Shown: positions 8,243-17,180 of the stretch, in pieces
Layout: each line of letters starts with the position of its first letter
Numbering within the stretch: position 1 is the first letter of the stretch
Assembly (NCBI RefSeq): GCF_041601295.1
Contig: NZ_JBFIII010000036.1
Coordinates: forward strand, 1-26,536
Length of the DNA stretch: 26,536 nt
Source: Immundisolibacter sp.
Lineage (GTDB): Bacteria; Pseudomonadota; Gammaproteobacteria; Immundisolibacterales; Immundisolibacteraceae
Direction: 5' to 3'
Translations under genes and position numbers: made by a program
Notes under the pieces: generated by a model
Told to the model about the DNA's origin: nothing
Database searches by the model: none
What the model saw: only the letters and a program-made list of their open reading frames with translations

Positions 8243-8731
8243 GGCTTGGCGGTTGGACCCCACGCCGGCCGGAATGTCCGCCGCTAGCCATGGAAAGAGC
8301 CACCACGGGCACCATTCTCGCAGAAGCGGGCGCGAGCCGCCTTGCCGAGCAAGCATCGGCGCAGATACTGTCGGCAGAAAAATTGCGGATGCAGGAATTG
8401 GCCCGCGCCAGACAAACCAGCGAATTCTGCACATGCGTCAGGCCCGTCGGTGGCGCCGCCGCGAATCGGAACGGGTGGAATCGCATCGCCCTTACGCACC
8501 GAGGGCCCCTGCGCTACCGCATCCCAGAAGCGCGGCGGCGTCCGGGCAACGGGCATACCAGATGGTCCGGCCCATGCGTTCTGCGTTGCGAATCTGGTCG
8601 GGCGCGGCAGCGGGAATAACGACATCATGGCCAAGCCTGTTTGCCGGACCGACGCCCTGCGCAAGGGCGAGGCAATGGTATCGTGCGCGAACCTGCCAGT
8701 TCCCTGAAAAACACCTGAGGAGGTGACTACC
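8243..8731. other. Intergenic region without a convincing gene
   Basis: About 490 bp between the divergent secreted-protein and lyase genes. Open frames exist on both strands (for example 8290-8619 plus and 8284-8745 minus), but their translations are rich in Arg, Gly and Pro, resemble no family I know and lack start signals. On the plus frame, third-position GC is not as high as in the real neighbours. The region presumably holds promoters for both flanking genes, but I could not pick out a -35/-10 pair with confidence. It could also contain a decayed gene. Confidence 0.5.
8717..8723 (+). promoter_or_regulatory. Strong ribosome binding site deciding a GTG start
   Basis: GAGGAGG lies 8 nt before GTG 8732. 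The in-frame GTG at 8723 overlaps this site and so cannot be the start, which places the start of the downstream lyase at 8732. Confidence 0.8.
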
Positions 8732-9718
8732 GTGGTTGCATACACCCGCAGCGAAGCAAAACAGTGGGCTCGTCAGCATATGGTCAAGTCGACCAATGCC
8801 GTACCCACCCCATTCAAGGCCGACTTCAGCCTGGACCTGCCCACCCTGGCCTCGCACGTCGACCGCTGGGCCCAGGACGGACTGCATGGGCTGATGACCG
8901 GCGGCAACACCGCCGAAGCCTGGAACATGACACCCACCGAATGGTGGCAGTACAGCGAAACCGTGGCGCAGGCCAACCGCGGACGCATGCTGCTGACCTC
9001 GGTCATCCTGGACCCCTCCCCATTCACCGTGCTGGAGAAAGCCCACCGCCTGGCGGAACTGGGCTTCGACCTGATCGAGGTCATCAACCCGGTCATCCAG
9101 CTACGTTCCGATAGCGATCTGTTCGACTTCTACAAATACCTGAACGATCACAGCCCGCTGGGCATCGTGCTGTACAACACCCCAACCGCGGGCGTGACCC
9201 TGAACCACGGCCTGATCAACCGCCTGGCGGACCTGGAAATGGTGGTCGGCATCAAGAACGGCCTGCTCAACCCGGCCGACTCGATCGCGCTGCGCAAGCA
9301 GTGTGGCGATCGCATCGTGGTCACCGAGCCGATGGAAAGCTTCTACCTGTGGGACGCCATCGTGCACGGCGGCCAGTGCCTGTTCGGCACCTGTGAATAC
9401 GTCATGTTCGGGCGCAAACGCGAGACCCTGGTGAAGTACATGGCGCTGGCCGACGCCGGCAAGTTCGACCAGGCGCTGCCCCTGTACCGGGAACTCGAGC
9501 CGCTGCGCGACCTGATGAACAACGCTTTCGTATGGAATATCGTGCGCAAGAACCAGTACTCGCTGGCACCGATCAAGTACTGGTTCGAACTGCTCGGTTT
9601 CCGCATGGGGCCATGCCGACCGCCGCTGCCGGCCTTCGCCGACGAGGAAATGAAGACCGCGATCCGCGACACGCTGATCAGCACCGGCGTTATCGACGCC
9701 AACCAGGCCGCCGCCTGA
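8732..9718 (+). CDS. DapA/NanA-superfamily class I aldolase/lyase, not a true DHDPS
   Basis: A 328-residue TIM-barrel enzyme of the dihydrodipicolinate synthase/N-acetylneuraminate lyase superfamily, which forms a Schiff base with a 2-oxo acid. The catalytic Tyr147 (VLYNTP) and Schiff-base Lys174 (VVGIKNG) are in place. The Gly-rich GGNTAE at 56-61 replaces the GTTGE of DapA. The DapA Arg that follows YNVP and binds substrate carboxylate is missing (YNTPTAG), arguing against lysine synthesis. Length and motif pattern are closer to hydratase-aldolases such as the NahE/PhdJ type or other catabolic members, but the substrate is not determined. A hairpin follows the gene, and an acyl-CoA ligase follows on the same strand. 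Confidence 0.85.
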   Translation: MVAYTRSEAKQWARQHMVKSTNAVPTPFKADFSLDLPTLASHVDRWAQDGLHGLMTGGNTAEAWNMTPTEWWQYSETVAQANRGRMLLTSVILDPSPFTVLEKAHRLAELGFDLIEVINPVIQLRSDSDLFDFYKYLNDHSPLGIVLYNTPTAGVTLNHGLINRLADLEMVVGIKNGLLNPADSIALRKQCGDRIVVTEPMESFYLWDAIVHGGQCLFGTCEYVMFGRKRETLVKYMALADAGKFDQALPLYRELEPLRDLMNNAFVWNIVRKNQYSLAPIKYWFELLGFRMGPCRPPLPAFADEEMKTAIRDTLISTGVIDANQAAA

Positions 9719-9734
9719 GTTCAGAGCCAACGTT

Positions 9735-9770
9735 GCGGGACTGTGGCCTGTCAGGCGCAGTCCCGCGTTT
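9735..9770 (+). terminator. Hairpin, probable intrinsic or attenuating terminator
   Basis: A perfect 9-bp GC-rich stem (GCGGGACTG at 9735-9743 with CAGTCCCGC at 9758-9766) with a 14-nt loop, 16 bp after the lyase stop, followed only by GTTT. The short T tract makes it a weak terminator at best, so some read-through into the ligase gene is possible. Confidence 0.5.
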
Positions 9771-9859
9771 CAAGCCGGGCAGACCCCGCCCGCCCACTCA
9801 CCCCTGCCGGGTGCGGGCGATGACGAAACCATCTTTCACCAGGACCGCGGAAATCTGTC

Positions 9860-11518
<1,659 letters not shown>

Positions 11519-11685
11519 ACGGTGCTCTCTGCTGGCCGGGCGCGGGCAACGGACTGTATTTGGAAATCCCGAAACCAGTTACCCGACTGATGACGAAAGC
11601 TGCCTGGAATAAGTCATTTCGGTTTGGCGTGACCCTGGACCAGTTTGTCCCGCCACCACACCCGGCAACGCCCGCGGCGTAATCA

Positions 11686-12423
11686 ATGAACCGACCCGAG
11701 GCATGGCTCAGGCCTGGCATCCGTTATGCCATTCCAAACCTGTTGACCGCAGCGAGCCTGATTCTTGGGCTTTTCGCCATCGGCAGTGCCGGCGCGGGGC
11801 AGCTGGAGCGCGCCGCGTGGTTCATTGTCTGGTGCGTGCTGCTGGATATCGTGGACGGCGTCGTAGCTCGCGTCCTGAACGCGGCGTCCGAATTCGGCGC
11901 CAACTTTGACTCATTGGCGGATCTGGTGGCTTTTGGACTTGCTCCAGCCGCACTGGCGCTGCATTTTCTCACGCGGGACACCAATGGCATCCCGATGTGG
12001 GGCGTTGCCCTACCGTGCGCGCTTTACACGTTACTGGTGGCAGTGCGCCTGGCCCGGTTCAACTCAACCGCAACGTTAGGGCGCGGGTGGTTTCAGGGCG
12101 TGCCAAGCACGGCCTGCGGTGCGCTGATTGCCAGTGGCGTGATTTTGCTCTTACGCCACGAGACCCTGCTGAGGGCAGTCCATTGGGCTGTGTACATGCC
12201 GCTTGTGCTGCTGGTCCTCGGTCTGGCTATGGTATCGACGCTTGCCTTTCCGAAACCGCGCCCCGCTTCCAACCGGCGACTGAACATCCTCTACCTGACC
12301 AATGTAATGGCCGTGTATGTCTGCGGCGTGTTAAGGGTTTGGCCCGAATACCTGTTCAGCATCGCGGTACTGATCCTGTTGGGCGGTCTGACGGCGGGCT
12401 TCCTTCGCCGACCGCCGCCATAG
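11686..12423 (+). CDS. CDP-alcohol phosphatidyltransferase (PssA-like)
   Basis: A 245-residue integral membrane enzyme that transfers an alcohol head group to a CDP-activated lipid, releasing CMP. The complete family signature D(x)2DG(x)2AR(x)8G(x)3D(x)3D is present, with Asp54, Asp57, Asp75 and Asp79. Around it are six or more hydrophobic segments and the typical N-terminal IPNLLT. The C-terminal SNRRLNILYLTN is phosphatidylserine-synthase-like, so serine is a reasonable guess for the head group; inositol-, glycerol- or archaetidylserine-type activity cannot be excluded. No Shine-Dalgarno is evident before ATG 11686. Its last 93 bp overlap the end of the convergent reductase-kinase gene. With the CarS-like gene at 19788 it forms a plausible CDP-lipid branch. 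Confidence 0.93.
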   Translation: MNRPEAWLRPGIRYAIPNLLTAASLILGLFAIGSAGAGQLERAAWFIVWCVLLDIVDGVVARVLNAASEFGANFDSLADLVAFGLAPAALALHFLTRDTNGIPMWGVALPCALYTLLVAVRLARFNSTATLGRGWFQGVPSTACGALIASGVILLLRHETLLRAVHWAVYMPLVLLVLGLAMVSTLAFPKPRPASNRRLNILYLTNVMAVYVCGVLRVWPEYLFSIAVLILLGGLTAGFLRRPPP

Positions 12424-14790
12424 TTCGCTACCCAACGCGTACAGCGTTCCCCAGTTTCTTATTACCCCGGGCAGAAACTCCTGGCGTTTGAAACGGTGGT
12501 TCAACGTGTAAAGCGGCAAGCGTTGCAGGGCAAGATATCGGAGCGAAAGCACAAACCCCTGAAGCCACTGAGCCTCATCGAGGTGCTCGCCCGTCACGCG
12601 CTCCAGGGCCAGGCGATGCACACCGAGCAGATCGGTCAAGGTGGCAAGGTTACAGGACGGAGGCAACACGAAGCACAGGAGCTCCGCGAGGTCGTGCTGG
12701 GGCACCCCGACGGTAGCGAGCTCCCAATCGAAAACACAAAGTTGCGGGCCCTCCGGGCGTCTGCGCATGGCGAAGTTTCGAGGATTGAAATCATTGTGGA
12801 TCAGCGTCTGGGGCAGTCCGCGAAGCGCGGGCCACCAGTCCCCCAGGCTCTCGATAAATGTGTGCTGCAGCGCCAGGATTGGTTCGTCCAGCCACGAGTC
12901 GAAGAAGTGGCTGCTGTATACAGCCAGGGCACGCCATAAGGGCGACATCTCGATCATGCGCACTGTGGAGACCGGCGCCGTGAGCCATGGCAAGTGGCCA
13001 AGCGCCTTATCCCGCCGGAACCACACCGCGTGAGCCGTCGCCAACTCCGTGACGACCTTGCCTATTCGCCGGGGGGTCCACGACCCCGCGCCCGCCGCAA
13101 CGTCCACGGATGCCGCCTCGGGCAGATAATCCATGGCCAGCGCCCAGATGCCCCGGTCAGTATCCCTGTAGGTACCTGAGAGCTTCGGGAGCAACCGTTG
13201 CAGCTCAGGCTCGGGCAGTTCATAGATCGCCAACTCCCGCTCATGGCAGCCGGCCAAACCAAGGTCGCCCTTAAAGGCGTGAAAGTGCGCGCCCAGAGTG
13301 GAATCACACAGGGTAGCCACCTGCACCAACAGGTCCTGCATGTGGCTGTCGGCCGGCTTCGATTTGAGGATAAGGTCGAGCGCCCTCGGCCCGGCCTGGC
13401 CACTTCCACCGACACCCACCTCGAAACGTCGAAGGCCCATCATCGGGCCAAAACGAACCGCGTAGATCTCGTTGAAAATACCGTTCGTCGAGGTGAGCGG
13501 CCGTTCGCGCAGGCTCAGCAGCTCAAGGCCCCGAGACCTTAGCGAGGGCTCAATGGCCTCCCGCAAAATTGCATCGCCCACATTCTGTCGCCGTGCGGCA
13601 GTGCACAGGCGCTGCGTGGGCGGCAAGACACCGACGTTCACGTAGTGTGCGAAGTACAGCTCCAGCAGCTCCGCTGTAAGTGGCGGCACCACAATGTCCA
13701 GCGACGCGAGCACGGCTTTTGTCGTCTCGTTGAGCACGCGTCCTTGAGCGTGCTCCAGATAGATCTGGTACGGCGCAGGGTTCGCAACACGCTTGCCAGC
13801 ACCGAAGAAGCGCCGGTACCCGAACAAACCGCCTGGCGCGGCCCCGCGGTCAAACACTCGATCCACCCACTGCGCGTGCGACACCAGCCGGACCGAGTAA
13901 CCGTACAGGTTCATCCACAGCACCACCTCCCGCCAGTGCCGACCGCGGTTATTGAACAGATGTAGGACTTCCCAGTCTGGACGCTCCGACTCGGACAGTC
14001 CGGTGAGTACCCGTGCCACATGGTCAACGGGGACACAGTCGAGCTGCCATTCGCAGTCCACGGCAACCCCGGCGACCACGCAACCCTGCAACAGGGCGCA
14101 GATCAAGTCTCCCGGATTCGCGGCGCCGCTGGTGCTGTCCCCGGAGATCAGCGCCGGTCGAACGATCGAGACCGGCACGCCGCGGGCCGCAGCGGCACGC
14201 AACAGACTTTCCGCGACACACTTTGACTGGGCGTAGGCCAACGGCATGTGCTGGAGGTAGGGCAGCATGTCGGTGGCTTCGTCTACCTCGCTGGGGCCCT
14301 GTTCCACAAAGCACACGGCGATGGTGGACGAGAAGTAGATCCGTTTCACCGGCCCGGTGCAGGCGAAACGGATCAGCTCCAACGTGCCACGTACATTGCT
14401 GGCGCGTAGGCGTTGATAACCCACGGCCCAGTTGACACTCGCAGCACAGTGATAGACGGAGCCGGAGCCGGCTGCGAGCTTCTGATAATCCGGCTCCGAC
14501 AGACCGAGTCGTGGTTGATCGATCGCCCCAACGACCGCCTGTAGGCGATCCCCATGTGTGGCCAGATCCACGCCCGCCGCACTCAGGGACGTGGCCAGTC
14601 GCTCCCGGGCGACAGTTCCATTGATGGCCCGTACGAGACAGATGATGGGCCCACCTGAACGCCCCAAAAGATCCCGTACGACATAACGGCCGAGAAATCC
14701 GGTTGCGCCCGTTACCAATACGCCGTCGGCCCGAGCCGTGAACGCGGGGTCGGGTCCGATATCGTCGGGCAGGATGGCGTCATTCCACAT
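12331..14790 (-). CDS. Acyl-thioester reductase fused to an APH/choline-kinase-like phosphotransferase
   Basis: An 819-residue fusion, read from ATG 14790. Residues about 22-390 form an extended SDR of the thioester-reductase type (the reductase of carboxylic acid reductases and NRPS termini). It has the NADP loop TGATGFLG at 27-34, HCAASVNW at 114-121, and catalytic Tyr186 and Lys190 (YAQSK). Residues about 425-760 form an APH-type kinase: a candidate ATP Lys in LILKSK (473-478), the catalytic loop HNDFNPRN (665-672) and metal-binding FDWE (687-690), all intact. The reductase would make a fatty aldehyde or alcohol from acyl-CoA/ACP, and the kinase would phosphorylate an alcohol. The start is uncertain: GTG 14820, 1 nt after the acyltransferase stop, is an alternative. 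It is the last gene of the lipid operon. Confidence 0.88.
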   Translation of the reverse strand: MWNDAILPDDIGPDPAFTARADGVLVTGATGFLGRYVVRDLLGRSGGPIICLVRAINGTVARERLATSLSAAGVDLATHGDRLQAVVGAIDQPRLGLSEPDYQKLAAGSGSVYHCAASVNWAVGYQRLRASNVRGTLELIRFACTGPVKRIYFSSTIAVCFVEQGPSEVDEATDMLPYLQHMPLAYAQSKCVAESLLRAAAARGVPVSIVRPALISGDSTSGAANPGDLICALLQGCVVAGVAVDCEWQLDCVPVDHVARVLTGLSESERPDWEVLHLFNNRGRHWREVVLWMNLYGYSVRLVSHAQWVDRVFDRGAAPGGLFGYRRFFGAGKRVANPAPYQIYLEHAQGRVLNETTKAVLASLDIVVPPLTAELLELYFAHYVNVGVLPPTQRLCTAARRQNVGDAILREAIEPSLRSRGLELLSLRERPLTSTNGIFNEIYAVRFGPMMGLRRFEVGVGGSGQAGPRALDLILKSKPADSHMQDLLVQVATLCDSTLGAHFHAFKGDLGLAGCHERELAIYELPEPELQRLLPKLSGTYRDTDRGIWALAMDYLPEAASVDVAAGAGSWTPRRIGKVVTELATAHAVWFRRDKALGHLPWLTAPVSTVRMIEMSPLWRALAVYSSHFFDSWLDEPILALQHTFIESLGDWWPALRGLPQTLIHNDFNPRNFAMRRRPEGPQLCVFDWELATVGVPQHDLAELLCFVLPPSCNLATLTDLLGVHRLALERVTGEHLDEAQWLQGFVLSLRYLALQRLPLYTLNHRFKRQEFLPGVIRNWGTLYALGSELWRRSAKEARRQTAQQDQYRDAEQVFGPNP

Positions 14791-14821
14791 AGCCCGAATG
14801 GCTGGACTTGCGCCAGGCACG

Positions 14822-15568
14822 CTAACGACCACGGTACTCACGGTCCCATTGCACGAACTGCTCGTGGACCCGATCCTTGTTGACCACCATCTCGTCGAGC
14901 GTCCAACCGCTGGTGTCGATGGCTGGCCTGAAGTAGACATCCACCCGGCCAGGCCGCGCGCACATGCCCATTCCAGGATCGATTTCCGGCGGAATGAAGA
15001 TGTAGAAGGGCACGATAGGCGCGCGCAGGTTCGTGGCCAGATGGAACGCCCCCTTGTTGAAGGCACCTACCGAACCGGTGGTCACGCGTTGGCCCTCCGG
15101 GCTCAGATATACGGACTGGCCAGAGCGCCGCAGGACGCGCTCAGCCCGCTTGAAGATGGTCATGCGGCGCTCCGGGAAGGACTGCGGCACGGTCCAGATC
15201 ACGCCGGTGAGGTAACCGATCAGCCCCAGGGGCAGCAGCTTGCGCAGAAATCCTGACAGGAAAAACCGAGTATTCGGGAGCCCGAGCCCGATAAGAACGA
15301 ATACATCCAGGGTCGACGTGTGATTGGAGATATAGACACACTGCTGCCCGGTATCGGGCGGCTGGCCGTGCACATGAACCCGTATCCCCCACAAGCGCAA
15401 TGACCAGCGCCCAAGCCGGCCCGCCATCGCCTCGGTATAGAAGCGCCGTGCCTGGAAGGCCGTCAGCACCGCCACAGTCAGCATCGCCAGCGATCCGACA
15501 GACATCAGGGTCAAGGTCAGTGCGGCCTTGAGCCGGCAACCCCAATCGACGTCGCGGCGGCTGCTCAT
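14822..15568 (-). CDS. 1-acylglycerol-3-phosphate O-acyltransferase-like (PlsC family)
   Basis: A 248-residue membrane-bound glycerolipid acyltransferase. One or two N-terminal membrane segments (about 15-40) precede motif I NHTSTLD (82-88, the catalytic NHx4D) and motif III SPEGQR (156-161), with GAFNKGAF following. It would acylate a lysophosphatidic-acid-like acceptor, possibly an alkyl-glycerol phosphate in this setting. ATG 15568 overlaps the upstream stop as ATGA and has a GGAGG site 4 nt upstream. A separate housekeeping PlsC is expected elsewhere in the genome; this copy looks dedicated to the operon. Confidence 0.93.
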   Translation of the reverse strand: MSSRRDVDWGCRLKAALTLTLMSVGSLAMLTVAVLTAFQARRFYTEAMAGRLGRWSLRLWGIRVHVHGQPPDTGQQCVYISNHTSTLDVFVLIGLGLPNTRFFLSGFLRKLLPLGLIGYLTGVIWTVPQSFPERRMTIFKRAERVLRRSGQSVYLSPEGQRVTTGSVGAFNKGAFHLATNLRAPIVPFYIFIPPEIDPGMGMCARPGRVDVYFRPAIDTSGWTLDEMVVNKDRVHEQFVQWDREYRGR

Positions 15569-16527
15569 GTGGCCTCCCGCGCGCGACAGACAACAGTCTG
15601 CATGGCCAGGTTGAGCCGTCGTTCAAACAGAAGCACAGGCGACAAAATCAGCTGCCCGAGAAAATAAGGATAGACCGCCCGGGACAGATTCAGACCCTTG
15701 CCCTTTAGCAGCTTGAACGCGGTCCCCGTGAACAAATAGAAATACGCTGGAAACGCGCCGTAGGGCAGGTAGTCGACAACCTCCAGCCCGGCTGCGGAGA
15801 CCATGTTCAGCAGTGTCCTGCGGCTGTACAGGGCGGTGTGCTGGGGCGCTTGCAGTCCCGGCCAGCGTTCCCTGAAGAGCCGCGAGGACAGGCTGTCGAC
15901 ACGCGGCACCTCGATGATGAGCCGACCGCCGTCTGCCAACAGACCGCGGGCATGACCCAGCGCTCGCATGGGGTCGTAGTCATGCTCCAGAAAATGCCAC
16001 ATGGTGATCAGATCAAAGCGACGCCCGGGAAGCGCCTGGTCGTGAAAAGTCCCCAGATGAAAATCGATGTTCTCGAACCCGGGCAAATGCGTCAGATCCT
16101 TGAAATCGACGCCGCTGACAGCACAGCTGCGCTGTTCGTGAACACGCGTCAGAAACGTTCCAGCAGCACAACCCACATCCAGCACCCGCGACCGCGAGGT
16201 CAAGTCCACGTAGCGCTCGACCAGCGCCAGTTTGTCCCGGTCGTGCTTGCCCATGGCCCACTCGTAAAGTGGAGTGAACCAGCCCCAGTCAGTCTTCTTC
16301 CTGTGTGCGATGTACTCGTCGTCGTAGTAGGCCCCGATGAACTCGAACCTCAGACGCGGGTTCTGATAAACCAAGCCACACTCGTGGCATGTCACGAACT
16401 GGAAGCGACCAGGCTTGCCCGTGAGATCCTCCTCGGCGACGACCAGTGGCCGATGGTTTCGGCCGCCACAACCGTAGCAAGCCACTTCCTCGAACTGATC
16501 CGGGCTTGGGCTGTCCAGCGTCGTCAT
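15565..16527 (-). CDS. SAM-dependent methyltransferase with N-terminal zinc ribbon
   Basis: A 320-residue protein. An N-terminal four-cysteine zinc-ribbon-like module (Cys17, Cys20, Cys47, Cys50) precedes a class I methyltransferase domain with motif I VLDVGCAAGTF (115-125) and the later segment DLITMWHFLEHDYDP. This architecture occurs in sugar C-methyltransferases and in many polysaccharide and lipid clusters. The hydrophobic C-terminal region (from about 270) suggests membrane association. In this operon it may methylate a head group or lipid chain; the substrate is unknown. The frame extends to 16650, but ATG 16527 follows a GAGGG site and starts 11 bp after the upstream stop. Confidence 0.9.
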   Translation of the reverse strand: MTTLDSPSPDQFEEVACYGCGGRNHRPLVVAEEDLTGKPGRFQFVTCHECGLVYQNPRLRFEFIGAYYDDEYIAHRKKTDWGWFTPLYEWAMGKHDRDKLALVERYVDLTSRSRVLDVGCAAGTFLTRVHEQRSCAVSGVDFKDLTHLPGFENIDFHLGTFHDQALPGRRFDLITMWHFLEHDYDPMRALGHARGLLADGGRLIIEVPRVDSLSSRLFRERWPGLQAPQHTALYSRRTLLNMVSAAGLEVVDYLPYGAFPAYFYLFTGTAFKLLKGKGLNLSRAVYPYFLGQLILSPVLLFERRLNLAMQTVVCRAREAT

Positions 16528-16538
16528 GGCGATTACCC

Positions 16539-17180
16539 TCACGTTAAAAAGAGCAGCGCGATGATCACGCTGCCGACACCAACCGCAAGACCGGCTTGGC
16601 CTGAAGATGCCGCTTGCAGTTCCTGGTCGTCGTGCCATTCGTGAATGCAAAGCAGGCCATAGAACACCAGCCCGACCAGCAACGCCCGAGCGGACGGCCC
16701 GGCGCCACCGACGAACACCAGCACGGGGTACTTCACAAGCACCAGGTAGGTCCGTGCCGGTCGGGACAGGTCAGCGGCCATGCGACCGTGGTATAGCCAC
16801 GCCAGGATCCCAAGCAGCGCACCGTAAACCACCACGCGCCTTAGGTCTGGCAGCAGCGCCAGACCCAGTAACGGCAGCCCGATACCGGCCAGGGCCCGAA
16901 AACAGGTGAGGTTGGAGCTCGTCGCCAGGACCCGGTGCGGATGCTTGGCGCGGTCATGGGGCAAATCCGCCAGATCGTCCCAAAGGCGCAGCAGCGCGAT
17001 GGCCAGGCCAAGGAAGCCAGCCTCTGCCAGCACGGAGCCCAGCGGCGGAACCGGCGCGGCCGCAAGCAAGGCCCCGATCAGAAGCAGCCACAGGGCCACC
17101 ACGCGTCGACACACCAAACGCGTGCGCGCATACCGGCCCAGCTCAGCGAGTGCGAAGTTCGACAACGCCCCGGTCTCCAT
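16539..17180 (-). CDS. Small UbiA-superfamily prenyltransferase-like membrane protein
   Basis: A 213-residue polytopic membrane protein with about seven hydrophobic segments. It carries an Asp-rich motif LRLWDDLADLPHDRAKHPHR (Asp68, Asp69, Asp72, Asp76) of the kind that binds prenyl diphosphate through Mg2+ in UbiA enzymes, and a second acidic pair in HEWHDD (184-185). It is shorter than usual UbiA proteins (about 280-300), so one or two helices may be missing or it may be a divergent subfamily. UbiA relatives attach isoprenoid chains to aromatic rings or, in archaea, to geranylgeranylglyceryl phosphate. Starting at ATG 17180 it overlaps the dikinase gene by 38 bp; GTG 17198 is an alternative start. 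Confidence 0.75.
   Translation of the reverse strand: METGALSNFALAELGRYARTRLVCRRVVALWLLLIGALLAAAPVPPLGSVLAEAGFLGLAIALLRLWDDLADLPHDRAKHPHRVLATSSNLTCFRALAGIGLPLLGLALLPDLRRVVVYGALLGILAWLYHGRMAADLSRPARTYLVLVKYPVLVFVGGAGPSARALLVGLVFYGLLCIHEWHDDQELQAASSGQAGLAVGVGSVIIALLFLT

Noticed and set aside
8284..8745. Open frames on both strands between the secreted-protein and lyase genes, as possible small genes
   Set aside because: No ribosome binding site, family resemblance or codon pattern like the neighbours; reported only as an unexplained interval.
14791..15066. Upstream extension of the reductase-kinase frame to an ATG inside the acyltransferase gene
   Set aside because: The extra 92 residues are low-complexity Ser/Arg/Trp and overlap PlsC coding sequence; the reductase domain begins just after ATG 14790.
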